Assembly (NCBI RefSeq): GCF_003416895.1
Contig: NZ_QVIO01000001.1
Location: 1,364,001 to 1,428,000, forward strand
Length of the DNA: 64,000 bases
Source of the DNA: Duganella sp. BJB476
GTDB taxonomy: Bacteria > Pseudomonadota > Gammaproteobacteria > Burkholderiales > Burkholderiaceae_D
Reading direction: 5' to 3'
The notes beneath the pieces were generated by a model. It ran no database searches. It was not told the DNA's origin and saw only the letters and a program-made list of their open reading frames with translations. The position numbers and the translations under genes are program-made. This document shows, in pieces, positions 18,123-26,097 of the stretch. Every line of letters begins with the position of its first letter. Within the stretch, counting starts at the first letter, position 1.

Positions 18123-19562
18123 ATGCGACGTCAACGTCAGGCCAAAATCGTGGCCACGCTCGGCCCGGCCAGCAGCAGCAAGGAAGCCATCCAGGCATTG
18201 TTTGAAGCGGGCGCCGATGTGTTCCGCTTTAACTTCAGCCACGGCACCCATCAGGACCATCAGGCGCGCTGCAACATCGTGCGCGAAATCGAACGCAGCG
18301 TCGGCCGGCCGATCGCCATCCTGGCCGATCTGCAGGGGCCCAAGCTGCGCGTAGGCCAGTTCGCCGAAGGCAAAGTGACGCTGGTGGCGGGGCAGGAGTT
18401 TGCGCTCGACCGCGATACGGCGCCTGGCACTGCGCAGCGCGTATGCCTGCCGCACCCGGAGCTGTTCGAAGTGATCGGCGCCGGCCAATCGCTGCTGCTG
18501 GATGACGGCAAGCTGCGACTGGCGGTCCTGGGCAATGAAGGCCGCGTTATCCGCACCCGCGTCGTCAACGGCGGCGTGCTGTCGGACCGCAAGGGCGTCA
18601 ATGTTCCGGACGTGGTGCTGCCTATCCCGGCGCTGACCGAGAAGGACCTGCGCGACCTGGACTTTGCGCTGGAAATGGGCGCGGACTGGATTGCGCTGTC
18701 GTTTGTGCAGCGTCCGGAAGATCTGGTGCAGGCTCGCGCCATCGTCGGCAACCGCGCATCGCTGTTGGCGAAGCTGGAGAAGCCGGCGGCGTTGGACGCA
18801 CTCGATGCCATCGTCGCCGTTTCCGACGCGATCATGGTGGCGCGCGGCGATCTTGGCGTGGAAGTGCCGCCGGAGCGTGTGCCGGGCGTGCAGAAGCGCA
18901 TCCTGCGCGCCTGCCGCCTGCAAGGCAAGCCGATTGTGATCGCCACGCAGATGCTGGAGTCGATGATTTCGGCGCCGGTGCCGACGCGGGCGGAAGCTTC
19001 GGACGTCGCCAGTGCGATCTATGACGGCGCCGATGCGGTGATGCTGTCGGCCGAATCGGCCAGCGGCAGCTATCCGACGGAAGCGGTGTCCATGATGAAC
19101 CGCATCATCTGTGAAGTGGAGAAGGATCCGCTGTATCGTCAGATGATCGATGCCCAGAACCAGGCGCCAATGCCGAACAGCGGCGACGCGATTTGCTCGG
19201 CGTTGCGCGATGTAACGCAGATCGTGGGTGCTGTGGCGACGGTGACCTACACCAGCTCCGGCCACACCAGCCTGCGCGCGGCGCGCGAGCGGCCGATGGC
19301 GCCTATCCTGAGCATCACCCCGAACCTGGCGACGGCCCGTCGCCTGGCGCTGGCGTGGGGTGTGCATTCGACGGTGAGCCCTGATGTGCGCAATGTGGAT
19401 CGCATGGTGGCTGCGGCTTGCCAGGCCGCGCTGCGGGAAGGTTTCGGCAAGCCCGGCGACCAGATCGCGATCACGGCGGGCGTGCCATTCGGGCAGCCAG
19501 GCAGCACCAACTTGCTGCGTATCGCGCAGATCTGGCCGGACGACGAGCCGGCGGCAGCGTGA
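18123..19562 (+). CDS. pyk: Pyruvate kinase
   Basis: A 479-residue glycolytic enzyme transferring phosphate from phosphoenolpyruvate to ADP. Signatures: RRQRQAKIVATLGPASS, FRFNFSHGTHQDH, ADLQGPKLRVGQF, the KDLRDLDFALEMGADWIALSFVQ region, the active-site segment MVARGDLGVEVPPERV, and ATQMLESMISAPVPTRAEASDVA. The C-terminal domain holds the TSSGHTSLRAARERP allosteric region. Placement inside a gcl operon (14 bp after glycerate kinase) fits a dedicated pyk that finishes glyoxylate conversion to pyruvate; a housekeeping pyk elsewhere is likely but not visible here. Confidence 0.96.
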   Translation: MRRQRQAKIVATLGPASSSKEAIQALFEAGADVFRFNFSHGTHQDHQARCNIVREIERSVGRPIAILADLQGPKLRVGQFAEGKVTLVAGQEFALDRDTAPGTAQRVCLPHPELFEVIGAGQSLLLDDGKLRLAVLGNEGRVIRTRVVNGGVLSDRKGVNVPDVVLPIPALTEKDLRDLDFALEMGADWIALSFVQRPEDLVQARAIVGNRASLLAKLEKPAALDALDAIVAVSDAIMVARGDLGVEVPPERVPGVQKRILRACRLQGKPIVIATQMLESMISAPVPTRAEASDVASAIYDGADAVMLSAESASGSYPTEAVSMMNRIICEVEKDPLYRQMIDAQNQAPMPNSGDAICSALRDVTQIVGAVATVTYTSSGHTSLRAARERPMAPILSITPNLATARRLALAWGVHSTVSPDVRNVDRMVAAACQAALREGFGKPGDQIAITAGVPFGQPGSTNLLRIAQIWPDDEPAAA

Positions 19563-20458
19563 TTTTATCGTCGGCTTCTCGCGTTGCAGTGCCCATGGTG
19601 CTGCAACGCCAGTTGACGGCGATAGCGCAGATCTATCTTCAGGACTCGCCGATCTTCGGCACGGTCCTCCTGCTTTGCCTGTATCTGACCCAGCCTGTGT
19701 TGGCGCTGGGCTGTCTGGTTGGCGCCTGCGTCGCATCGGCGACGGCTTGGGCGCTGGCTTTCCCCGATGACGACCGCCGCCAGGGCCTGTACAGCTTCAA
19801 CGCCGCGCTGAGCGGGGTTGGCCTGTGTGCCGGCTACCAGTTCAGTTCCGCGCTGCTGGCCTGGATTGCCGTCATGGCCGTGTTGACCGCCTTGCTCAGC
19901 CGCGTTGCACAACGTGCCGGCATCCCTGTGCTGACTTCCCTGTTCGTGGCCGCGATGTGGCTGACCGATGCCTGCGCGCCGTTACTGGGTTTGCGATCGA
20001 TGGCGCAAGTCGCTGCCATTGCCGATGCAGCCTGCGGCCTGGCTCCATCAAGCTTCCTGTTTTGCACGCTGGGTCAGGTCAGCTTCGTCGGTCCGGCCGC
20101 ACTTGGCATGTTGGTGTGGGCCGCGCTGGCCCGCCGCCACTGGCAGTTGGCCATGTGGATGCTGTATGGCGCCGTTCTGGCCTGGTGCGTCGCGAGCAGC
20201 GCTGCATGGATGCTGAACTGGCCCATCGTCAGCAGCCAGGCCACCGGCATGGGCATCAACAGCGCGTTGACCGCGCTGGCGCTGGCCACTTTCGAACGCT
20301 CCCGGTCCCAGCGCCTACTGGGACCCGTGTTGAGCATCCTGCTCTGCCTCGCGCTAGGTGCGGCCGGCCTGTCCTACTTTACCGCCCCGTTTGTGCTGGC
20401 GACCTGGGTGCTGCTGCCGGCGCGCGGGCGTTGGCGGTGGAAGGTCAGCGGCGAGTAG
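19559..20458 (+). CDS. Urea transporter family protein
   Basis: About 299 residues, nearly all hydrophobic, with 8-10 predicted membrane segments. It resembles the urea transporter (UT/Yut) family: QIYLQDSPIFGTVLLL at the start, DRRQGLYSFNAALSGVGLCAG matching the family's G-L-Y-G-F-N-x-x-L-x-G element, repeated in degenerate form later as GMGINSALTALAL. UT proteins are passive urea channels in the inner membrane. GTG 19559 was chosen because it overlaps the pyk stop (GTGA), suggesting translational coupling; ATG 19595 is the alternative. Context fits: allantoate breakdown releases glyoxylate and urea together. The 3' end overlaps the convergent rlhA by 85 bp. Confidence 0.85.
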   Translation: MILSSASRVAVPMVLQRQLTAIAQIYLQDSPIFGTVLLLCLYLTQPVLALGCLVGACVASATAWALAFPDDDRRQGLYSFNAALSGVGLCAGYQFSSALLAWIAVMAVLTALLSRVAQRAGIPVLTSLFVAAMWLTDACAPLLGLRSMAQVAAIADAACGLAPSSFLFCTLGQVSFVGPAALGMLVWAALARRHWQLAMWMLYGAVLAWCVASSAAWMLNWPIVSSQATGMGINSALTALALATFERSRSQRLLGPVLSILLCLALGAAGLSYFTAPFVLATWVLLPARGRWRWKVSGE

Positions 20459-22386
20459 GGGACGTTCGACGGCGGAGGAGAGTTCAGGATGCCTGGCTTC
20501 ATGGCGCCGACCACGTGCATCTCGCAGGGTTTGCAATCGAAGCGCAGGGTGTAGGTCTCGTCGCCGCTCACCAATGTCATGGGCTCCGCGCGCACCTGCC
20601 CCTGAACGCCTTGCACGCCCTTGGCCTGCTTCGGGCAGAGGTTGAACGAGAAGCGCAGGCAGTGCTTGGTGATCATCAGCGGCACTTCGCCCGCTTCCTC
20701 GTGCGATTCGTAGGCGGCGGCGATCAGCTGCACGCCGTGATTGTGATAGAAAGCGCGCGCCTTCTCGTTGTAGACATTGGCAAGATAGCTCAGCTGTGTG
20801 TCCGGATAAACGGCGCGGGGCTGCGCAGGCTTCTTGCGCGCAGGGCGCTCCCAAGCCGCCAGGCGCGCCGCCTCATGTGCTGCGATGGCGTCGCGGCGCA
20901 GGCCGTTAATGACGCCGGCCGGCACGAACCATGGCTGCGAAAGCTTCAACTCGATGCCGTCCGCTTCGAACATCGTGCTGCCCAATTTTCCCAAGTGGGC
21001 GCGCAGGGAGGCCTCGGCTTGCGCCGCCTGCTGCGCCGGCTCCAGCGCCAAGGTGGCGTCGGTGCTGCTGCAGATGCCATCCTCGTCCCGCAGCGACAGG
21101 CGCAGGCCGTGGGCGTGCTCGCTCAGTTCCATTTGCAGTGACACCTTGCGCTCGGAAGATTTCTTCTGCAGGGTCGCTTCCCACTGGTGATCGCGGTTGC
21201 GGAGCACCGTGGTGCCGGGTTTGAGGCCGCTCAGCGTGCGCATGTCCTCGTTCGGGAATACGCGCCACAGCTGGCCGTCGTCGACGTCGTCCAGCTTCTG
21301 GGCGCGGTTGGCCTGGATGCCGACCGTTTCGCGTTTGAGCATGTAATTCAGGCCATCGCCATTGGCCATCGGCGCATTGGTGACGATGTCGAAGTAGTCC
21401 AGGCCAAGGCGGTCGACCACGCCCAGCTCAACACCCACATACTTGGGCGAATCAAAGGCGCCGATTTCCTCCGTGCGGCCATTGGCGAAGTAGTCGGTGT
21501 GGCCGCGGTGGAAGGTCTTGTCCACGTCCGGCGTGAACAGGATGCGGGTGTGGCCGCTCGCCGCGCGGGTGAATTCGGTGCGGCGCTCCATGATCTCGTC
21601 CAGCAGCAGCCGGTAGTGGGCGGTGATGTTCTTCACGTAGCCCATATCCTTGTAGCGCCCCTCGATCTTGAAGGAGCGGATACCCGCATCCACCAGCGCT
21701 TCCAGGTTACGGCTCTGGTCATTGTCCTTCATCGACAGCAAGTGCTTTTCGTAGGCCACCACGCGGCCCTGGCCGTCGCTGAGCGTGTACGGCAGGCGGC
21801 AGGCTTGCGAGCAGTCGCCGCGGTTGGCGCTGCGACCGTTGTCCGCGTGCGAGATGTAGCACTGGCCGGAGTAGGCCACGCACAGAGCGCCGTGGATGAA
21901 GTATTCCAGCGGCGTGTCGACTTGGGCTCGGATCTTGCGGATTTGTTCGATGGTCAGTTCGCGCGCCAGCACCAGCTGGGAGAAACCGACCGCGCCCAGG
22001 AAGCGCGCCTTTTCCATGGTACGGATGTCGCACTGGGTGCTGGCGTGCAGCTGGATAGGCGGCAGGTCCATTTCGAGCAGGCCCATGTCCTGCACGATCA
22101 GCGCGTCGACGCCGGCGTTGTACAGCTGCCAGATCTGCTTGCGCGCCGCATCGAGCTCGGAGTCGTGCAGGATGGTGTTCAGCGTGACGAAGATGCGCGA
22201 GCGATAGCGGTGCGCGAAATCCACCAGGGCGGAGATATCCTCAATGGTGTTGCTGGCGTTGTGGCGGGCGCCAAATGCCGGCCCGCCGATGTAGACGGCG
22301 TCGGCCCCGTGCAATATGGCTTCGCGGCCTATCTCAGCGGTTTTGGCTGGCGCCAGCAGTTCGAGTTGGTGATCTAGCAGTGACAT
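20374..22386 (-). CDS. rlhA: 23S rRNA 5-hydroxycytidine synthase RlhA (peptidase U32 family)
   Basis: A 670-residue member of the U32 'peptidase' family that matches Escherichia coli RlhA (YdcP) along its full length. Landmarks are ELLAPAKTAEIGREAILHGADAVYIGGP, LHASTQCDIRT, the iron-sulfur-type cysteines in HGALCVAYSGQCYIS and RGDCSQACRLPY, FKIEGRYKDMGYVKNITAHYR, and the C-terminal ITKHCLRFSFNLCPKQAKG with CKPCEMHV. RlhA hydroxylates C2501 of 23S rRNA using prephenate-derived chemistry. ATG 22386 starts the family N-terminus; the open frame upstream is spurious. The end overlaps the urea transporter by 85 bp. Unrelated to its metabolic neighbours. Confidence 0.93.
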   Translation of the reverse strand: MSLLDHQLELLAPAKTAEIGREAILHGADAVYIGGPAFGARHNASNTIEDISALVDFAHRYRSRIFVTLNTILHDSELDAARKQIWQLYNAGVDALIVQDMGLLEMDLPPIQLHASTQCDIRTMEKARFLGAVGFSQLVLARELTIEQIRKIRAQVDTPLEYFIHGALCVAYSGQCYISHADNGRSANRGDCSQACRLPYTLSDGQGRVVAYEKHLLSMKDNDQSRNLEALVDAGIRSFKIEGRYKDMGYVKNITAHYRLLLDEIMERRTEFTRAASGHTRILFTPDVDKTFHRGHTDYFANGRTEEIGAFDSPKYVGVELGVVDRLGLDYFDIVTNAPMANGDGLNYMLKRETVGIQANRAQKLDDVDDGQLWRVFPNEDMRTLSGLKPGTTVLRNRDHQWEATLQKKSSERKVSLQMELSEHAHGLRLSLRDEDGICSSTDATLALEPAQQAAQAEASLRAHLGKLGSTMFEADGIELKLSQPWFVPAGVINGLRRDAIAAHEAARLAAWERPARKKPAQPRAVYPDTQLSYLANVYNEKARAFYHNHGVQLIAAAYESHEEAGEVPLMITKHCLRFSFNLCPKQAKGVQGVQGQVRAEPMTLVSGDETYTLRFDCKPCEMHVVGAMKPGILNSPPPSNVPYSPLTFHRQRPRAGSSTQVASTNGAVK

Positions 22387-22415
22387 GATGGATTCCTGAC
22401 TATCGACGCCGGAAA

Positions 22416-23336
22416 TTATAGCAGGCTGCCCTGGGACTCGATATAGGCCGACAATCCGACGGCCAGCGCGCTGAAGACGGCGCTGCAGGCGGGGTTGTTG
22501 CGGAGGTTTTCGTGCATGGCGAGCCAGGTGTCGAGCTGGATGGATAGCTGGTCGGGCAGGACCCGGACCAGCGACCCGTGGGCATGTGCCAGCGCGACCT
22601 GGCAAATGCCGATGCCGACGCCGGCGCGGATTGCCGCCAGCTGGACAACGTCGTTGTCGCAGCGGAGCTGATGCGCTTCGTGCGGCGGGGCGTTGAACCT
22701 GGTGCGCATGGCACGGGTGAAGGCGGTTTCGCTATCGACGCCGATCAGGGTGTGGTTGGCCAGTTCGTCCCATTTCAGGGGCGTGCCGCGCCGCTTCAGG
22801 TAGCTGCGGTGGGCGAAGAATCCCAGCTCGATATTGCCGATGCGGCGGGCGATCAGGGCGTCATGCTCCGGCTTGGTCATGCGCACCGCGATGTCGGCGT
22901 CGCGTCGCAGCAGGTTTTCCAGCTTGTTCGATACGGCCAGTTCGACATGGATGCGTGGATGGCTGCGCGACAGCTTGGCCAGAAGTGGCGGCAGCACCTC
23001 GACGCTGACGACTTCACTGGCCGTGATTCGCACCGTGCCATGGATGCCTTGCTCGCCGTCGCGGCCCATGCTGGAAGCTGCGCGCAGCAGGGCCGATGAG
23101 GTGGCGGCCAGCGTCTCCGCGTACGGTTCCAGCTCATAGGCCGCCTCGGTCGGAATAAAGCCCGTTTGGGAACGAGTGAACAGCGCCAGCCCGAGCGCCT
23201 GCTCGAGCGCGTCGATATGACGGCCGACGGTCGGCTGGGTCAACGCCAGCGTCCGGGCAGCGCCCGACAATGAGCCTTCCTTCAGAACGGACAGGAAGGA
23301 ACGGTATAGATCCCAGTTTGGTTCGGCGGTAGTCAT
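22416..23336 (-). CDS. LysR-family transcriptional regulator
   Basis: A 306-residue LysR-type regulator. Winged helix at residues 10-68 (YRSFLSVLKEGSLSGAARTLALTQPTVGRHIDALEQALGLALFTRS pattern), then an effector domain with VRITASEVVSVEVLPPLLA, DADIAVRM and GVGIGICQVALAHAHG. It is divergent from the NAD(P)-binding epimerase gene at 23432, its most likely target. A palindrome, ATAGCGGCTAT, lies 11 bp upstream of its ATG. The downstream rlhA gene is only 29 bp away on the same strand; co-transcription is possible but functionally unlikely. Confidence 0.9.
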   Translation of the reverse strand: MTTAEPNWDLYRSFLSVLKEGSLSGAARTLALTQPTVGRHIDALEQALGLALFTRSQTGFIPTEAAYELEPYAETLAATSSALLRAASSMGRDGEQGIHGTVRITASEVVSVEVLPPLLAKLSRSHPRIHVELAVSNKLENLLRRDADIAVRMTKPEHDALIARRIGNIELGFFAHRSYLKRRGTPLKWDELANHTLIGVDSETAFTRAMRTRFNAPPHEAHQLRCDNDVVQLAAIRAGVGIGICQVALAHAHGSLVRVLPDQLSIQLDTWLAMHENLRNNPACSAVFSALAVGLSAYIESQGSLL

Positions 23337-23346
23337 ACGAAATTGT

Positions 23347-23357
23347 ATAGCGGCTAT
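23347..23357. promoter_or_regulatory. Palindrome ATAGC-G-GCTAT in LysR/epimerase divergent promoter
   Basis: A perfect 5-bp-arm palindrome at 23347-23357, 11 bp upstream of the LysR start. It is flanked by a wider AAATTG/CAATTT inverted repeat (about 23340-23376). A LysR protein that represses itself and activates the divergent gene would be expected to bind here. Binding is inferred. Confidence 0.4.
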
Positions 23358-23431
23358 GCTGTTTTCGGCAATTTTCTTTTAACCCGGTTTGGGCGACACT
23401 AGCTCCATCAACTCACCAAACGGAGAACATC

Positions 23432-24382
23432 ATGGAAAAAACAGCACTGGTACTGGGCGCAACGGGCGGCATCGGCGGCGAGGTGGCACGTCTTCTGGTG
23501 GCGCGCGGCTGGCATGTGAAGGCACTGCACCGCGAACCACAGCGCGCCGCGAAGGCGAACGACGGCATGCAATGGCTGGCCGGCGACGCGATGAACCGCG
23601 ACAACGTGGTGAACGCCGCGCGCGGTGTCCAGCTGATCGTCCACGCCGTCAATCCGCCCGGCTATCGCAACTGGGGCGCACTGGTCCTGCCGATGATAGA
23701 CAACAGCATCGCCGCCGCTCGTGCCAGCGGCGCCCGCATCCTGTTGCCGGGGACCGTGTACAACTATGGCCCGGACGCGTTTCCGATCATCGACGAAGAA
23801 TCGCCACAGCAGCCGGTCACCCGCAAAGGCGCGATCCGCGTGGAGCTGGAAGCGCGCCTGCAAGCGGCGGCCGCCGACGGCGTGCGCACGCTGATCGTCC
23901 GGGCCGGCGATTTCTTCGGTCCCAAGGCCGGCAACAACTGGTTCGCGCAAGGCCTGATCAAGCCGGGCAAGCCGCTGACCGCGATCAGCTACCCGGGCAG
24001 CGTGGGAGTCGGGCACCAATGGGCTTATCTGCCGGATGTCGCCGAGACGATGGTGCGGTTGGTCGAGAAGGAAGCGCAGCTGGACACCTTCGCCCGCTTC
24101 CAGATGGAGGGACACTGGGACGCCGATGGCACCCAGATGGTCGCGGCGATTGCGCGCGCGGCCCGCAAGCCGGAACTGAAGGCCAGCGCCTTCCCGTGGT
24201 GGCTGATGGCATTGGCCTCGCCGTTCGTGACGGTGTTCCGCGAACTACGCGAGATGCGCTACCTGTGGCAGCAGCCCGTCCACATGTCGAACAAGCGCCT
24301 GGTGCAGGTGCTCGGCGCCGAACCTCGCACCCCGCTTGACGTCGCGGTGCAACGGACCCTGGCCGGTCTGGGGAGCCTTTAA
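23432..24382 (+). CDS. NAD(P)-dependent epimerase/dehydratase-like oxidoreductase
   Basis: A 316-residue extended short-chain dehydrogenase/NAD-dependent epimerase fold. The N-terminal nucleotide-binding motif is VLGATGGIGGEVARLL, followed by LAGDAMNRDNV. A GTVYNYGPDAFPIIDE segment supplies the Tyr of the usual active site, but the canonical YxxxK pair is not clear, so catalysis of a classic epimerase type is uncertain. The C-terminal helices include FPWWLMALASPFVTVFRELREMRYLW. It faces a LysR gene, a common arrangement for small regulated oxidoreductases. ATG 23432 has an ACGGAGAA ribosome site. The substrate is unknown. It overlaps the convergent solute-binding gene by 4 bp. Confidence 0.82.
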   Translation: MEKTALVLGATGGIGGEVARLLVARGWHVKALHREPQRAAKANDGMQWLAGDAMNRDNVVNAARGVQLIVHAVNPPGYRNWGALVLPMIDNSIAAARASGARILLPGTVYNYGPDAFPIIDEESPQQPVTRKGAIRVELEARLQAAAADGVRTLIVRAGDFFGPKAGNNWFAQGLIKPGKPLTAISYPGSVGVGHQWAYLPDVAETMVRLVEKEAQLDTFARFQMEGHWDADGTQMVAAIARAARKPELKASAFPWWLMALASPFVTVFRELREMRYLWQQPVHMSNKRLVQVLGAEPRTPLDVAVQRTLAGLGSL

Positions 24383-25116
24383 GCCAGCTTGTACTTGCCC
24401 AGGATGCGGCGGGTGGTGCCGTCGGCATCCATGGCGGCCTTCGTTTGCTGGAATAGCTGGACGGTGGCGTCGTCAAAGTCCAGCGAACCTGCCAGCCATG
24501 CAGTGGTGGTCCGTACCGGCGCACTGAGATGGAAGTCTTTTTGTGCCGAGCGGCTGATGAGCGAACTCTGGATGATGTGCTGTTCGCCGAATGCCGCATC
24601 GGCCATTCCCTTGAGCAGATAGCGGTGCACCTCTTCGATGGAACTGGCCTCGATGATATTCCGGTAGCCCAGTTCCTGCAGAATGGCCGCCTGCGCCGCT
24701 CCACGCAGCAGCGTGATGCGGCGGGCCTTCATCTCTTCCGGGTGCAGGATGTCGAACTTGCCGTTGCGCGCCGCCAGGAACATGAAGTGCTCCTCATACA
24801 TCGGCGCCAGCCAGCGGAATTTGGTCTCGCGTTCCAGCAGGCGCGTGACGGGGAAGATCGCCGTCTCGGGCATCGACGTGGCCAGGAACAAGGCGCGCTT
24901 CCACGGCACAAACTCCAGCTTGAGAGGCATTTGCACGCGCTTGCACAGTTCACTCAGCAGTTCAAGCAGCGCGCCCGGATGCTGCTCGTCGTTCTCCATG
25001 ACCAGCGGCGGCAAGTGGGTCGTGACGACCCGCAGTTCCTTGCCTTGTGCCGCCCGCGCAAAACCTGTGCCGCAGCTGAGTGCCGCGGCGAGGCTGAGTA
25101 AAGTTCTTCGTTTCAT
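24379..25116 (-). CDS. Periplasmic solute-binding protein, amino-acid ABC-transporter type (SBP family 3), orphan
   Basis: A 245-residue exported protein with a Tat/Sec-like signal (MKRRTLLSLAAALSCGTGFARAAQ). The mature part begins ELRVVTTHLPPLVMENDEQHPGALLELLSELCKR, the start typical of family 3 solute-binding domains, and ends with MDADGTTRRILGKYKL, their usual final helix. No permease or ATPase gene is adjacent, so either it serves a transporter elsewhere or it is a free-standing sensor. It is the last gene on the strand that carries guaD, the aldolase and the tautomerase (49 bp after the tautomerase stop), so joint transcription is possible but weak. Overlaps the epimerase gene by 4 bp. 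Confidence 0.83.
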   Translation of the reverse strand: MKRRTLLSLAAALSCGTGFARAAQGKELRVVTTHLPPLVMENDEQHPGALLELLSELCKRVQMPLKLEFVPWKRALFLATSMPETAIFPVTRLLERETKFRWLAPMYEEHFMFLAARNGKFDILHPEEMKARRITLLRGAAQAAILQELGYRNIIEASSIEEVHRYLLKGMADAAFGEQHIIQSSLISRSAQKDFHLSAPVRTTTAWLAGSLDFDDATVQLFQQTKAAMDADGTTRRILGKYKLA

Positions 25117-25165
25117 GGTGCTATACGGTGATCAGCGCCGGTTGCGCTGGCTGTATCGTACCCGA

Positions 25166-25354
25166 TTACTCCTGATCGGACCACAGCTTGCCGGCTGTGG
25201 CCCAGTTCTCTCGTTTGCACTCGTGGATGATGATGTCGACCGATTCCGGCGACGCGCCGAGCGTTTGAACGGTGACCTCGGTGATGGCTTTGACAAACGC
25301 GCGCTTCTGCTCCAGCGTGCGGCCTTCGAATAGTTGTACGTTGATAGTTGGCAT
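25166..25354 (-). CDS. 4-oxalocrotonate tautomerase family protein
   Basis: A 62-residue subunit-sized tautomerase. After removal of Met1 the catalytic base Pro1 is exposed (MPTINVQLFEGRTLEQKRA), and the family's Arg is present in the FEGRT loop. The middle helix (FVKAITEVTVQTL) and ESVDIIIHECKRENW complete a beta-alpha-beta unit that assembles as hexamers. Such enzymes use Pro1 for keto-enol tautomerisation or related decarboxylation and dehalogenation. It lies 10 bp after a class II aldolase gene, itself 4 bp after guaD, so it probably acts on a product of that pair. ATG 25354 is preceded by AAGGAAC. The frame continues upstream inside the aldolase gene, but that extension is a shadow. Confidence 0.88.
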   Translation of the reverse strand: MPTINVQLFEGRTLEQKRAFVKAITEVTVQTLGASPESVDIIIHECKRENWATAGKLWSDQE

Positions 25355-25364
25355 AGCGGTTCCT

Positions 25365-26093
25365 TCAGGAGCGATAGTTGGGACTGAGTTTGTCCAGTTT
25401 GCGCAGCAGTGCGGGCCATTCCAGCTTGCCGTCCGGCGTGCCGTCGCCCAGCAGTTCCCGATGCGCCTTGAGGCAGATCTCGTGTGGCGGGACATGGCGC
25501 CGGCCGCCGGCGGATTGGGCTTTCAGCTGGATCGCACAGGCTTTGTCCAGCGCCTCCATCAGCACGAAGGCCTCGGCGATGGTCCTGCCGCAGACCAGCG
25601 ATCCATGATTCCGCAGCAGCATGGCCGGGTGGTCGGCCAGCCGCTCCAGCAGGCGCGCCTGCTCGCCATCGGTCATCGCCAGTCCCTCATAGTCGTGATA
25701 GGCCAGCACGCCGTAAAAGCGCAGCGCGTGCGCCGACAGAGGCAGCAGCCCCTCGCTTTGTGCGCCGACCGCAATGCCGTTCACGTTATGCAGATGCATG
25801 ACGCAGGCGACATCGTGGCGGGCGCCATGCACCGCCGCGTGCAGCATGAACCCCGGACGATTGATGTCGTACTGCGCCGCGTCGACCGGGTTGCCGTCAC
25901 GGTCCACCTTCACCAGGTTCGACGCGCACACTTCGTCGAAACGCAGCCCGAACGGGTTGATGAGGTAGCGCTCCGCCTCGCCCGGTACGGCGGCCGAGAT
26001 GTGCGTGTAGATCACGTCATCCCAGCCGTTCAGCGCGCACAGGTGATAGCACGCGGCGAGATCGACGCGTGCCTGCCATTCGCTTGGGCTCAT
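25365..26093 (-). CDS. Class II aldolase/adducin family protein
   Basis: A 242-residue zinc enzyme of the fuculose-aldolase/adducin fold. Zinc-ligand segments are visible: HLHNVNG (His-x-His) and LRNHGSLVCG (third His). ALNGWDDVIYTHISAAVPGEAERYLINPFGLRFDE is the usual N-terminal half. The acid/base Glu of true aldolases is not obvious, so it could be a decarboxylase or isomerase variant. Start ATG 26093 (MSPSEWQARV) lies 4 bp after the guaD stop, and the tautomerase follows after 10 bp. The tight spacing suggests a shared step near guanine breakdown, but the substrate is not known. Confidence 0.86.
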   Translation of the reverse strand: MSPSEWQARVDLAACYHLCALNGWDDVIYTHISAAVPGEAERYLINPFGLRFDEVCASNLVKVDRDGNPVDAAQYDINRPGFMLHAAVHGARHDVACVMHLHNVNGIAVGAQSEGLLPLSAHALRFYGVLAYHDYEGLAMTDGEQARLLERLADHPAMLLRNHGSLVCGRTIAEAFVLMEALDKACAIQLKAQSAGGRRHVPPHEICLKAHRELLGDGTPDGKLEWPALLRKLDKLSPNYRS

Positions 26094-26097
26094 CCGT

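Noticed and set aside
25085..25116. Solute-binding protein as part of an ABC operon
   Set aside because: No permease or ATPase gene is adjacent on either strand, so it is described as an orphan.
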